Below are positions 39,709 to 47,654 of a stretch of DNA of 47,654 nucleotides, one piece after another. The notes under the pieces were generated by a model. The model saw only the letters and a list, made by a program, of their open reading frames with translations. It was not told the origin of the DNA and did not search any database. The position numbers and the translations under genes are program-made. This DNA is from PNAI01 sp964575715. Lineage in GTDB: Bacteria > Pseudomonadota > Alphaproteobacteria > Rhizobiales > Xanthobacteraceae. Within the stretch, counting starts at the first letter, position 1, and every line of letters begins with the position of its first letter. The stretch lies in assembly GCA_964575715.1 (NCBI GenBank), contig CAZNSG010000202.1, positions 1 to 47,654 on the forward strand. Direction: 5' to 3'.

Positions 39709-40281
39709 ATGGCAATGCCGCCTCGCAATCTTCTCGTTCTTCCCGACAACCTGCCGGTTCCGCAGGATGATGGCGGCGCGCGTCATCTTGTCGGCTTAAG
39801 GCTGCCGGATATTACTTTGCCGGCGACCGACGGGTTGGCAGTCTGCCTGGCGAAGCTCGCCGGGCGCACGATCGTCTATGTCTATCCGCGTACCGGCATT
39901 CCTGGCGTGCCGTTGATCGAAGGCTGGGACGCCATTCCCGGCGCGCGCGGCTGCACGCCGCAATCGTGCGGTTTTCGCGACCATTTTGCGGAATTAAAGG
40001 GTCTGGGTGTGGCGCAGCTGTTCGGATTGTCGACGCAGTCAACCGACTATCAGCGTGAAGTGGTGGAGCGGCTGCACCTGCCGTTCGCGATTCTGTCGGA
40101 TGCGGATTTCAAGCTCACCCGTGCGATTCGACTCCCGACCTTCGATGTCGCAGGCATGACGCTGATCAAGCGCATGGCGTGGATCATCGACGATGGCGTC
40201 ATCGCCAAGGCATTCTATCCGGTGTTCCCGCCGGACAAGAACGCGGAAGAAGTGATCTCTTGGCTGCGGGAATCAAGATAG
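39709..40281 (+). CDS. Peroxiredoxin of the AhpC/TSA family
   Basis: 190 residues with a thioredoxin fold. The reactive Cys lies in PGARGCTPQSCGFRDH (Cys82, with Cys87 four residues on), followed by GVAQLFGLSTQSTDYQ and RLHLPFAILSDADFKL, then TLIKRMAWIIDDG. This matches atypical peroxiredoxins that reduce hydrogen peroxide or organic hydroperoxides, with the two Cys forming a disulphide. Two ATGs (39709, 39715) are possible. The last 67 bases overlap the 3' end of the convergent uracil-DNA glycosylase gene. Confidence 0.85.
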   Translation: MAMPPRNLLVLPDNLPVPQDDGGARHLVGLRLPDITLPATDGLAVCLAKLAGRTIVYVYPRTGIPGVPLIEGWDAIPGARGCTPQSCGFRDHFAELKGLGVAQLFGLSTQSTDYQREVVERLHLPFAILSDADFKLTRAIRLPTFDVAGMTLIKRMAWIIDDGVIAKAFYPVFPPDKNAEEVISWLRESR

Positions 40282-40895
40282 GCGCGTATCTGCGCGAAGA
40301 CGGCATGGAACATTTCCGGCGTCAGCACCCTGGTGTTGGTGTTGTAGCGCGAGCAATGATAGCTGCTGAATAAGGTGTAGGCGCCGATCGTGGCCGTACC
40401 GCCGTGGCGAAACGCGGCGGCCGAGCGCTTGGCCCCGAGTGCAGTGACGGTGGTGTCGTGCGCGATGCGGCCGAGCGCCAAGATGGCGGCAAGTTTCGGC
40501 ATTTCTGCGATGATACTTTTGAGGAAATCACGGCAGGCCGTGATTTCCACCGGTGTCGGCTTATTTTCCGGCGGGACGCAGCGTACTGCGTTGGTGATGC
40601 GGGCATCGATCAGGGTCAGTCCGTCGTCCGGATGGGCCTGATAGCTCCCTTGCGCGAAGCGGTAATGAGCCAGCGTTTGGTAGAGCAGATGACCGGCATA
40701 ATCGCCGGTGAACGGCCGGCCGGTGCGGTTGGCGCCCTGCAGGCCGGGCGCCAGACCTACAATCAGCAGCCGGGCGTCGATCGGGCCGAAGGAGGGTACC
40801 GGCGCATTGAACCATTCCGGCTCGCGCGTGCGCCAACTTTCGCGAAAGGTGACAAGGCGCGGGCAGCGCGGGCAATTGCGGCCGGGCTCGGCCAT
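40215..40895 (-). CDS. Uracil-DNA glycosylase, family 5 (UdgB-like), Fe-S type
   Basis: 226 residues. Removes uracil and some other deaminated bases from DNA. Four Cys that would hold a [4Fe-4S] cluster are in the expected places: Cys8, Cys11 (NCPRCPRL), Cys106 (VRCVPPENKPTP) and Cys121 (ITACRDFL). Motif GLAPGLQGANRTGRPFTGD (47-65) and the C-terminal motif SSYHCSRYNTNT (His180) define the family. The last residues (LDSRSQEITSSAFLSGGNTG) read through the end of the peroxiredoxin gene on the other strand. No other repair gene lies adjacent. Confidence 0.9.
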   Translation of the reverse strand: MAEPGRNCPRCPRLVTFRESWRTREPEWFNAPVPSFGPIDARLLIVGLAPGLQGANRTGRPFTGDYAGHLLYQTLAHYRFAQGSYQAHPDDGLTLIDARITNAVRCVPPENKPTPVEITACRDFLKSIIAEMPKLAAILALGRIAHDTTVTALGAKRSAAAFRHGGTATIGAYTLFSSYHCSRYNTNTRVLTPEMFHAVFAQIRAYLDSRSQEITSSAFLSGGNTG

Positions 40896-40901
40896 CGCTG
40901 T

Positions 40902-40943
40902 CTAGACCATGATCCGATTCAATTGAATCGGATCATGGTCTAG
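40902..40943. repeat. 42-base perfect palindrome
   Basis: The left half, CTAGACCATGATCCGATTCAA (40902-40922), is the exact reverse complement of the right half (40923-40943). It lies just before the start of the glycosylase gene and 10 bases from the next element. Perfect palindromes of this length are rare by chance. It could extrude a cruciform or be a member of a palindromic repeat family; ATGATC and GATCAT are shared with the 49-base element. Confidence 0.9.
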
Positions 40944-40953
40944 CCTCTTGTTT

Positions 40954-41002
40954 GAGCATGATCTTTTCCGAAAACCGGTTTCCACTTTTCGGGATCATGC
41001 TC
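40954..41002. repeat. 49-bp inverted-repeat element, copy 2
   Basis: GAGCATGATC...GATCATGCTC, identical to copy 1 at 10368-10416 at 47 of 49 positions. Its right end overlaps the stop codon (TAG on the minus strand, 41002-41004) of the NYN-domain gene, so the element has contributed the last bases of that gene or inserted very close to it. Confidence 0.85.
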
Positions 41003-41673
41003 TATCGCTCCTCGAAATCCTCGTCATCGGCACCGGCGGGGGCGGGTGTGCGCGGTGCCGTTGGTCCGCGCTGGAGGAATTGCGGCGTATGCTGGCGCGG
41101 CTCACGCGGCTCACGCGTCTCGCGCGGCTCACGTGCCGGACGATCGGTGGGATCGCGGCCGATTTTCGACTGCAACTCCACGATGTCGATGAAAACATCG
41201 GCCTGGCGGCGCAATTCGTCGGCTACCATCGGCGGCTGAGTCGTAATAGTGGACACCACGGTGACGCGCACGCCGCGGCGCTGCACCGCCTCGACGAGCG
41301 AGCGGAAATCACCGTCGCCGGAGAACAGCACAATGTGGTCGATGTGGTTCGCAAGCTCCATGGCATCGACTGCGAGCTCGATGTCCATGTTGCCCTTGAC
41401 CTTGCGTCGGCCAGTCTGGTCGACGAATTCCTTGGTCGCCTTGGTCACCACGGAATAGCCGTTGTAGTCGAGCCAATCGATCAGCGGCCGGATTGAGGAA
41501 TATTCCTGATCCTCGATGATGGCGGTGTAATAAAACGCGCGCAGCAGGTTGCCGCGGGACTGGAACTCGCGCAGGAGGCGCTTGTAGTCGATGTCGAAAC
41601 CGAGCGATTTGGCGGTGGCGTAAAGATTGGCGCCGTCAATAAACAATGCGATTTTTTCGGTTGGCAGGGACAT
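41002..41673 (-). CDS. NYN-domain (LabA/DUF88-like) protein with an Arg/Glu/Pro-rich tail
   Basis: 223 residues. The NYN fold is related to PIN and 5'-3' nucleases. Acidic residues in the active-site positions: Asp13 (LFIDGANLYATAK, with Asn16), Asp97 (KGNMDIELAVDAM), Asp120 and Asp122 (LFSGDGDFRSL). From about residue 170 the sequence turns into a repeated Arg-Glu-Pro tail (PAREPRETREPREPRQ), then Pro/Ala and acidic residues. Such tails are flexible. The role is probably RNA cleavage or binding, uncertain. The gene ends in the 49-base repeat. LabA of cyanobacteria is related in family only. Confidence 0.88.
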   Translation of the reverse strand: MSLPTEKIALFIDGANLYATAKSLGFDIDYKRLLREFQSRGNLLRAFYYTAIIEDQEYSSIRPLIDWLDYNGYSVVTKATKEFVDQTGRRKVKGNMDIELAVDAMELANHIDHIVLFSGDGDFRSLVEAVQRRGVRVTVVSTITTQPPMVADELRRQADVFIDIVELQSKIGRDPTDRPAREPRETREPREPRQHTPQFLQRGPTAPRTPAPAGADDEDFEER

Positions 41674-42025
41674 GGTTTCACTCTCTTTAGGTCATCGAAA
41701 TCCAACCCATCGGATACCTCGCCATAGGCAATGAAAATGGCGAAGCTCGCTGGTGTGGCGTGATCTGGCAGCAACCGTGGTGCTTTCAGCAAATGCGGCC
41801 CACGCGATGCGGCGGACGGTACGACATAATGAATGAGGTTAAATTCGCACCGGCCGGACTGGTTTCCCAATTAGGTTTTGCAACAGTTTTATTGACACCC
41901 CTTGCCTAACAGACGCCGGCCGGGACGCACAAGCCGAAAAATGCATTTCATGCTTGCACTTTTGCTGGCGGAGGGATACCTAACGGCAACGATTTCGGAC
42001 AACGCTACGTTGCAGGAGTTCATGC
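41674..42025. other. 352-base divergent control region between the NYN gene and rpoZ
   Basis: No gene is supported here. The sequence is AT-richer than its neighbours (for example 41826-41900). TTGACA at 41892-41897 could be a -35 element but has no good -10 partner at the usual distance. AGGAG at 42015-42019 serves rpoZ. A short palindrome-like stretch GCCGGCCGGGACGC near 41912 is visible. The promoters for both divergent genes probably lie here. Confidence 0.4.
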
Positions 42026-42421
42026 ATGGCCCGCGTCACGGTCGAAGATTGTATCGACAAGGTCGAAAACCGCTTCGATCTCGTGCTACTCGCCAGTCAT
42101 CGCGCGCGCATGGTCTCGTCCGGCGCCCAAATCACCATCGAGCGCGATAATGACAAGAATCCGGTGGTGGCATTGCGCGAAATAGCCGAGCAGACGATCT
42201 CGCCAGGCGATCTCAAGGAAGACCTCATCCATTCGTTGCAGAAATACGTCGAAGTCGACGAACCCGAGTCTGCGACAATACCGCTGGTTGCGGGAACCGG
42301 CGCGCCGGTCGATGCCGACGATACCGATGTGGCGGTGGAGCACATGAGCGAAGAAGAGCTGCTCAAGGGGCTGGAAGGACTGGCGCCCCCCGCGGAACAA
42401 CCAGAAGACGAGGGGGAATGA
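42026..42421 (+). CDS. rpoZ: RNA polymerase omega subunit
   Basis: 131 residues. Small subunit that helps assemble RNA polymerase and mediates part of the ppGpp response. MARVTVEDCIDKVENRFDLVLLASHRARMVSSGAQ is the family N-terminus; NPVVALREIAEQTISPGDLKEDLIHSLQ follows. The C-terminal third is acidic with Glu/Asp runs (DADDTDVAVEHMSEEE), an extension common in alphaproteobacteria. It precedes rsh, the ppGpp enzyme, as in many related bacteria. AGGAG lies six bases upstream of the ATG. Confidence 0.96.
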   Translation: MARVTVEDCIDKVENRFDLVLLASHRARMVSSGAQITIERDNDKNPVVALREIAEQTISPGDLKEDLIHSLQKYVEVDEPESATIPLVAGTGAPVDADDTDVAVEHMSEEELLKGLEGLAPPAEQPEDEGE

Positions 42422-42460
42422 GCCCGCGACGGCATTTTCCGCTCACCCGAATACGATACG

Positions 42461-42492
42461 ACGGCCCGGAGGACCCGGGCCGTTGGCATTTT
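42461..42492 (+). terminator. Weak terminator-like hairpin after rpoZ
   Basis: Arms ACGGCCCGG (42461-42469) and CCGGGCCGT (42475-42483), a five-base loop, then TGGCATTTT. The T-run is short and displaced, so read-through to rsh is likely. Confidence 0.55.
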
Positions 42493-42603
42493 AGCAACCG
42501 AATTAACGGCTGGTTACGGCTGCGCCCTTGCGGCTCAGCCAAATTCCCATGATATTTTGCGTGAAGATAAACGCTCGGTCCATAATGTTGCGGCAGCTGA
42601 AAG

Positions 42604-44958
42604 GTGAGCATGGCTCGTTCGACCACCGATCTGCCTCGCACACCGCGTGGGCCACGGCGGCTCGCGCCGCTTAAGCGCGGCCTGAATATTGTCTCACAAG
42701 TTATTGGAAAACCAGCTAAAAAAGCGGATGAAGTTGGGGCCGAAAAGCCGCCCATGATGCGGCAATATGACCTGATCGAGCGGGTGCGGTGCTACAACCC
42801 GGCCACCAACGAGGCCCTGCTCAATCGTGCCTACGTCTACGCCATGAAGGCGCATGGCGAGCAAAAGCGGGCCTCCGGGGACCCCTATTTCTCCCATCCG
42901 CTCGAAGTCGCGGCCATTTTGACGGATCTCAAGCTCGACGATTCCACGATTGCTGCGGCACTCCTGCACGATACGATCGAAGATACCCCGACCACGCGCG
43001 CGGAGATCGAGCAGATCTTCGGCCACGATATTGGTGTGCTGGTCGAGGGCCTGACCAAGCTCAATAAGCTAGAGCTGGTATCCAAAGAAGCCAAGCAGGC
43101 GGAAAATTTGCGCAAGCTCCTGCTGGCGATTGCCGAAGACGTGCGCGTGCTCCTGATCAAGCTCGCCGACCGGCTGCACAATATGCGCACGCTCAATCAC
43201 CTGGCGGCCGACGTACGCCGGCGGATGGCCGAGGAAACGCTCGACATCTATGCGCCGCTGGCCGGGCGCATCGGCATGTACGAGTTGCGCGAGGAACTGG
43301 AGGACCTGTCGTTCCGTGAGCTCAATCCAGAGGGTCATCGGGCGATCAGCGAGCGTCTTAATGCGCTCGCCGACCGTCACAAGGACCTGATCGCGGAGAT
43401 CGAGCAGCAGCTCGTCACCAAGCTCGCTGAATCCGGCATTGCTGCCGTCGTCGAAGGCCGGCGAAAGCACGCCTATTCGATCTGGCGCAAGATGGAGCGC
43501 AAATCGATCGGCTTCGAGCAGCTCTCCGATATCTTTGGCTTTCGGGTGATCGTGAAGACGCATTCGGAATGCTATCAAGCGCTCGGCATCGTGCACACGA
43601 CCTGGCCGGTGGTTCCCGGCCGTTTCAAGGACTACATCTCCACTCCCAAGCAGAACGACTATCGCGCGATCCATACCACCGTGATCGGCCCAGGCCAGCA
43701 GCGCGTCGAATTGCAGATCCGCACCGAGGAGATGCACGAGATTGCCGAATACGGCATCGCGGGGCATGCGTTCTACAAGGATGATGCCGGCTCGCCGACC
43801 GAAATGCTCGCGCGCGAGTCAAGTTCCTATGCCAAGCTGCGGTACACCATTGAATCGCTCTCCGAAGGCTCGAACCCGGAAGAATTCCTTGAGCACACCA
43901 AGCTCGAATTGTTCCATGACCAAGTGTTCTGCTTCACGCCGAAAGGCAAGCTGATTGCGCTGCCGCGCAAAGCCAGTCCGATCGACTTTGCCTACGCCGT
44001 GCACACCGATGTCGGCAACCACACCGTCGGCTGCAAGATCAACGGCAAATTTGCCCCACTCGTGTCCGAGCTGGCCAACGGCGATGAGGTCGAAATCGTT
44101 ACCTCAAAAGCGCAGACGGCGCCGCCGGCAGCCTGGGAATCGATTGTGCGTACCGGCAAGGCGCGCGCAGCGATCCGCCGGGCAACGCGCGTGGCCGTGC
44201 GCAACCAATACGCCGGGCTTGGCCAGCGCATCGTCGAGCGGCTTTGCCAGCGCGCAAAACGCGAATATTCGTATGAGAAACTCGCCGGTGCGCTGCCGCG
44301 GCTCGCGCGCTCCTCGATCGAAGACGTGTTTGCCGCTGTGGGGCGCGGCGAGATGCGGCCCTCGGATGTCGCGCGCGCCATGTATCCGGATTACAAGGAA
44401 GAGCGTATCGCCGCCGTTCCTCCGCCGAAATCGGAAGGCGGCTGGTTCGGCTTGAAAAAAGCCAAGGCGGTGAAATTCAAGGTGCCGGTGGTGCGCGGCG
44501 ACGGCGTCGCGATTCCAGTCCGCGGGATCAACGACGAGCTGCCCATACGCTTTGCACCGAACGGCGGGGCGGTGCCGGGCGATCGTATTGTCGGCATTCT
44601 CACTCCCGGCGAGGGCATCACCATCTATCCGATCCATTCGCCGACGCTGAAAGATTTCGAGGACACGCCCGAACGCTGGCTCGATGTGCGCTGGGACATC
44701 GATGAGCAAGTCCCACAGCGTTTTCCCGCGCGGATCGCCGTGCAATCGATGAACGAGCCCGGCACGCTTGCCCAGATCACTCAGGTGATTGCCGAGCACG
44801 ACGGCAATATCGACAATGTTCGCATGTCCCGCCAGTCGCCTGATTTCACCTCGCTCACGATCGATCTCGAAGTGTATGACCTCAAGCATCTCAGCTCGAT
44901 CATCGCGCAGATACGCGCCAAGAAAGTGGTGGCCAGCGCGGAACGGGTGACCGGGTGA
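42604..44958 (+). CDS. rsh: RelA/SpoT homologue, bifunctional (p)ppGpp synthetase/hydrolase
   Basis: 784 residues. Makes and breaks (p)ppGpp in the stringent response. Domain order: HD hydrolase domain (FSHPLEVAAIL with His98, then LLHDTIEDT with His122-Asp123, and KLADRLHNMRT), synthetase domain (KHAYSIWRKMERKSIGFEQLSDIFGFRVI), TGS domain (VFCFTPKGKLIALPRKASPIDFAYAVHTDVG), a helical region and a C-terminal ACT domain (PGTLAQITQVIAEHDGNIDNV). GTG 42604 starts the longest frame; ATG 42610 and ATG 42754 (MMRQYDLIERVR, where conservation begins) are alternatives. It overlaps pdxJ by four bases. The intact HD domain indicates the hydrolase is functional. Confidence 0.96.
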   Translation: MSMARSTTDLPRTPRGPRRLAPLKRGLNIVSQVIGKPAKKADEVGAEKPPMMRQYDLIERVRCYNPATNEALLNRAYVYAMKAHGEQKRASGDPYFSHPLEVAAILTDLKLDDSTIAAALLHDTIEDTPTTRAEIEQIFGHDIGVLVEGLTKLNKLELVSKEAKQAENLRKLLLAIAEDVRVLLIKLADRLHNMRTLNHLAADVRRRMAEETLDIYAPLAGRIGMYELREELEDLSFRELNPEGHRAISERLNALADRHKDLIAEIEQQLVTKLAESGIAAVVEGRRKHAYSIWRKMERKSIGFEQLSDIFGFRVIVKTHSECYQALGIVHTTWPVVPGRFKDYISTPKQNDYRAIHTTVIGPGQQRVELQIRTEEMHEIAEYGIAGHAFYKDDAGSPTEMLARESSSYAKLRYTIESLSEGSNPEEFLEHTKLELFHDQVFCFTPKGKLIALPRKASPIDFAYAVHTDVGNHTVGCKINGKFAPLVSELANGDEVEIVTSKAQTAPPAAWESIVRTGKARAAIRRATRVAVRNQYAGLGQRIVERLCQRAKREYSYEKLAGALPRLARSSIEDVFAAVGRGEMRPSDVARAMYPDYKEERIAAVPPPKSEGGWFGLKKAKAVKFKVPVVRGDGVAIPVRGINDELPIRFAPNGGAVPGDRIVGILTPGEGITIYPIHSPTLKDFEDTPERWLDVRWDIDEQVPQRFPARIAVQSMNEPGTLAQITQVIAEHDGNIDNVRMSRQSPDFTSLTIDLEVYDLKHLSSIIAQIRAKKVVASAERVTG

Positions 44959-45755
44959 GCCGGGTTGTGGAGAAGACCGAGACGCGAGCGGGCAGGGGTG
45001 AGCTTGCGCATCTGCGCCTGGGCGTCAACATCGACCACATAGCCACAATCCGCAACGCGCGCGGCGGGCGCCATCCCGATCCGGTTCGTGCGGCCAAGCT
45101 TGCGATCGAGGCCGGCGCCGACGGCGTTACGGCGCACCTGCGCGAGGACCGCCGCCATATCCGCGACGACGATATTGCCCGGCTCAAGGCCGAACTCGCC
45201 AAGCCGGTCAATCTGGAAATGGCGGCCACGGCGGAAATGGTGACGATCGCGCTCAAGACAAAGCCGCATGCGGTCTGCCTTGTCCCGGAGCGGCGCGCGG
45301 AGCGCACCACGGAAGGCGGGCTCGACGCAATCGGTGGGCGAGAAGCGCTCGCGCCGATGATCGGGCAGTTGAAGGCCGCGGGAATTCGGGTGTCGCTGTT
45401 CATTGCGGCCGATCCGGCGCAGATCCGGACGGCCATGGCGCTGGGTGCGCCGGTCATCGAGATCCATACCGGGGCTTGGTGCGAGGCGCTGGCCCATGGC
45501 GATCAGGCGGCCACCACAGCCGAGTGGAAGCGGATCGGCGCGGGGGCGAAGCTCGCCAAGAACCTGGGGCTCGAAGTTCATGCCGGCCATGGACTGGATT
45601 ACGACAGTGCCGAGACGATCGCCGCGCTGCCGGAGATCGTCGAGCTCAACATCGGCCATTTCCTGATCGGGGAGGCGACTTTCGTCGGCCTTGCCGAAAC
45701 CGTAAAACGTATGCGCGCGGCAATGGATCGCGGGCGCGCCAAGGCGTGCCGATGA
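44955..45755 (+). CDS. pdxJ: Pyridoxine 5'-phosphate synthase
   Basis: Joins 1-deoxy-xylulose 5-phosphate and 3-amino-2-oxopropyl phosphate to give pyridoxine 5'-phosphate. 266 residues. Motifs: LRLGVNIDHIATIRNARGG (substrate loop with His), GADGVTAHLREDRRHI, VNLEMAATAEM, CLVPERRAERTTEGGLD, FIAADPAQI and VHAGHGLDY near the C-terminus. The GTG at 44955 overlaps the rsh stop (GTGA), and the family pattern begins about 20 residues in, so a later start is possible. The stop overlaps acpS. Confidence 0.96.
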   Translation: MSRVVEKTETRAGRGELAHLRLGVNIDHIATIRNARGGRHPDPVRAAKLAIEAGADGVTAHLREDRRHIRDDDIARLKAELAKPVNLEMAATAEMVTIALKTKPHAVCLVPERRAERTTEGGLDAIGGREALAPMIGQLKAAGIRVSLFIAADPAQIRTAMALGAPVIEIHTGAWCEALAHGDQAATTAEWKRIGAGAKLAKNLGLEVHAGHGLDYDSAETIAALPEIVELNIGHFLIGEATFVGLAETVKRMRAAMDRGRAKACR

Positions 45756-46168
45756 TTATCGGCATCGGCTCCGACATCACCGACGTGCGGCGGATCGCCA
45801 ATGTCATCGAGCGTCACGGCGATCGCTTCCTCGACCGCATCTTCACCGCGACCGAGCGCGCGCGCGCCGAAGGCAAAAGGAACCGCATCGAGACCTATGC
45901 CAAGCGCTTCGCGGCCAAGGAGGCTTGCGCCAAAGCGCTTGGGACCGGCCTGCGCGCGGGCGTGTGGTGGCGCGATATGGGAGTGGTGAATCTCGCCTCC
46001 GGCCGGCCCACGATGGAGCTCACGGGCGGCGCGCTCAAACGGCTCGTGACAATTACGCCTGCGGGCTACGCGCCGCGCATCGACCTCACCCTCACGGACG
46101 AGGGGCCGATGGCGCAGGCTGTGGTGATGATTTCGGCGGTGCCGGTGGGCTCGAATTGGGATCGCTGA
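45752..46168 (+). CDS. acpS: Holo-[acyl-carrier-protein] synthase
   Basis: Transfers phosphopantetheine from CoA to acyl carrier protein. 138 residues from ATG 45752. Motifs: IIGIGSDITDVRRI (Asp8, Mg binding) and RFAAKEACAKALGTG (Glu), with the C-terminal ISLTLTDEG-like segment IDLTLTDEGPMAQAVV. ATGA overlap with pdxJ suggests coupling. The gap of 174 bases to lepB contains an AT-rich stretch (46200-46260), a candidate promoter. Confidence 0.96.
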   Translation: MIIGIGSDITDVRRIANVIERHGDRFLDRIFTATERARAEGKRNRIETYAKRFAAKEACAKALGTGLRAGVWWRDMGVVNLASGRPTMELTGGALKRLVTITPAGYAPRIDLTLTDEGPMAQAVVMISAVPVGSNWDR

Positions 46169-46342
46169 CGCGCCTGCCGCGCAAGTGAGCAATGTCATGA
46201 AGATTTCTAATTAAGCCTATGGTGTGGCGCATTAATTCTTAAATTTAAGGACTCACAAAAACACTCCGCTGCTGGTTTGCGCCTTGGCGTTTCAAAGGCT
46301 ACAAGATCGCGGGGCGCGCATCCAGTCGCGGGCGAGAGGTCG

Positions 46343-47113
46343 ATGAGCGTGATGGCCAAAACTAACCCGAAGAAGGAGAACCAATTCGTCGAATTGGTTC
46401 GTCTGCTCATTCATGCCGCAATTATAGCGCTGGTCATCCGCACTTTCTTGTTTCAGCCCTTCAACATTCCTTCCGGCTCGATGAAAGCGACGCTGCTGGT
46501 CGGCGATTACCTCTTCGTGTCGAAATACAGCTATGGCTTTAGCCGCTATTCATTGCCGTTTATCAATCCCGCCTTTTTCACCGGGCGCATCGTGGGCTCG
46601 CAGCCCGAGCGCGGCGATGTCGCGGTGTTCCGGCTGCCCGCGGATGATTCAACCGATTACATCAAACGCGTCATCGGTCTGCCCGGCGACCGTATCCAGA
46701 TGATCCAGGGACTCTTGCATATCAACGGCGCGCCGGTGAAGCGCGTGCAAATTCCCGATTTCGCCGGCGAAGAGCCATGTGGCCCGCTGGCATTCGTCAG
46801 CCGCGTCAAGCGATGGCGAGAGACGCTGCCGAACGGAGTTGTCCACGAGACCCTCGACTGCTTGGATCAAGCGGGTTTCCCGGACACGACCCAGGTCTTT
46901 ACGGTCCCCGAGGGCAACTATTTCATGATGGGCGACAACCGCGATAATTCGACCGACAGCCGTTTTCCGTCCGTCGGATTTGTCCCTTTCGATAATCTGG
47001 TCGGCAAGGCGCAGATCATTTTCTTCACCGTTCGCGAAGGCGAACTCGCGCGGGAGGTCTGGCGCTGGCCATGGTCGGTTCGCTGGAACCGGCTGTTTAC
47101 GATTGTGCGATGA
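46343..47113 (+). CDS. lepB: Signal peptidase I
   Basis: Membrane protease that removes signal peptides. 256 residues. One membrane segment near the N-terminus (LVRLLIHAAIIALVIRTFLF), then nucleophile Ser46 in IPSGSMKATL and general base Lys108 in DYIKRVIGLPGD, and the signature GDNRDNSTDSR. The middle has an extension with a pair of Cys as is usual in alphaproteobacterial forms. ATG 46343 is preceded by a GAGAGG; the frame is open upstream to 46277 without similarity. It overlaps rnc by four bases. Confidence 0.96.
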   Translation: MSVMAKTNPKKENQFVELVRLLIHAAIIALVIRTFLFQPFNIPSGSMKATLLVGDYLFVSKYSYGFSRYSLPFINPAFFTGRIVGSQPERGDVAVFRLPADDSTDYIKRVIGLPGDRIQMIQGLLHINGAPVKRVQIPDFAGEEPCGPLAFVSRVKRWRETLPNGVVHETLDCLDQAGFPDTTQVFTVPEGNYFMMGDNRDNSTDSRFPSVGFVPFDNLVGKAQIIFFTVREGELAREVWRWPWSVRWNRLFTIVR

Positions 47114-47654
47114 GGCGACCGGCCAAGAGCGGCGATAGCAAAGCGACGTCGACGCCGCGCTCGGACGAGCACGCGATCGCGCGCCCGCTGCCGCGCGGTA
47201 AATCGCGCCGCACCAAAACGACTCTGACGGCGATCGAAACCACCATCGATCATCACTTCAACGATGCCGCCCTGCTCGAACACGCATTGACCCACGTTTC
47301 GGCGATCAAGGGCGGCAACCGTGCCGGCAGCTACCAAAGGCTTGAATTTCTGGGCGACCACGTGCTCGGATTGGTGATTTCCGACATGCTGTTTCGCGCC
47401 TTTCCCAAGGCCGACGAGGGTGAACTCTCGCGCCGGCTCGCCGATCTTGTGCGGCGGGAGAGCTGCGCGGAAGTCGCGCGTGCGATCGATCTCGGCACGG
47501 CGCTCAAACTTGGAGCTTCGGAAGCCCATGCCGGTGGACGCGTGCGCACAGCGATCCTGGCTGATGCGTGCGAGGGGCTGATTGGCGCCGTGTTTCTCGA
47601 TGGCGGCTATGCCGCCGCGACTGCCATGATCGAACGGCTTTGGGGGGAGCGTAT
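47110..47654 (+). CDS. rnc: Ribonuclease III (5' part; cut by window edge)
   Basis: The open frame starts at ATG 47110, overlapping the lepB stop (ATGA), and stays open to the window end with 181 complete codons. A basic N-terminal tail of about 40 residues (KSGDSKATS, RGKSRRTKT) precedes the RNase III domain: LLEHALTHVS, then the signature YQRLEFLGDHVLG, and DACEGLIGAVFLDGGY near the window end, which carries the catalytic Asp and Glu. The double-stranded-RNA-binding domain would lie beyond the window. It processes rRNA and cleaves double-stranded RNA. The order lepB-rnc is usual, with era expected next. Confidence 0.94.
   Translation, partial: MRRPAKSGDSKATSTPRSDEHAIARPLPRGKSRRTKTTLTAIETTIDHHFNDAALLEHALTHVSAIKGGNRAGSYQRLEFLGDHVLGLVISDMLFRAFPKADEGELSRRLADLVRRESCAEVARAIDLGTALKLGASEAHAGGRVRTAILADACEGLIGAVFLDGGYAAATAMIERLWGER

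Overview
The window looks like a chromosome segment of a GC-rich alphaproteobacterium of the Hyphomicrobiales (Rhizobiales), probably near the Bradyrhizobium/Xanthobacteraceae group. This rests on gene content and order (pyrB-pyrC'-plsY-dprA; slt-dapA...smpB; rpoZ-relA-pdxJ-acpS-lepB-rnc), a Porin_2-type outer-membrane porin, and several families of short palindromic intergenic repeats. No database search was possible, so the taxonomy is inference.

Layout. 1-3486 is the right end of a prophage-like region: a tail tape-measure protein open at the window edge, an MT-A70 adenine methyltransferase and two unknown genes. It abuts a dprA gene that has lost its 3' part, so the element appears to sit inside dprA. 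3487-7382 (minus strand) holds truncated dprA, plsY, a dihydroorotase-like gene without its HxH metal motif, and pyrB. 7491-12579 carries aidB, a secreted His/Tyr/Pro-rich protein, ruvX, a two-domain VOC protein and a nitronate monooxygenase. 12660-18322 carries gatC, gatA and gatB. A small Cys protein sits between gatC and gatA; a PIN-domain toxin-antitoxin pair, an unknown small gene and a ModA-like protein sit between gatA and gatB.

18323-21467 has small genes (a 19-residue Lys/Arg peptide, a secreted small protein, a GST, a Sel1-type protein) and tRNA-Ser(GCU). 21644-30633 contains a TPR-methyltransferase, a porin with an unusual repeated leader, and two overlapping TPR/O-GlcNAc-transferase-like genes; related inverted intergenic repeats bracket this block. 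30937-34297 is slt and dapA, divergent. 34437-37993 separates dapA from smpB and holds a cytochrome c/beta-propeller protein, a TauE/SafE-type transporter gene broken by an in-frame TGA, and an MFS transporter.

38019-41673 has smpB, an isonitrile-hydratase-like protein, a VOC protein, a peroxiredoxin, a family 5 uracil-DNA glycosylase and an NYN-domain protein. 42026-47654 is a housekeeping cluster: rpoZ, rsh (relA/spoT), pdxJ, acpS, lepB and rnc (cut by the window edge); from rsh to acpS and from lepB to rnc the junctions overlap by 4 bases.

The most interesting points are the possible TPR/OGT/methyltransferase/porin module, the dprA-element junction, the Lys/Arg micro-ORF, the interrupted transporter, the PIN toxin-antitoxin pair within the split gat locus, and the repeat families that recur through the window.
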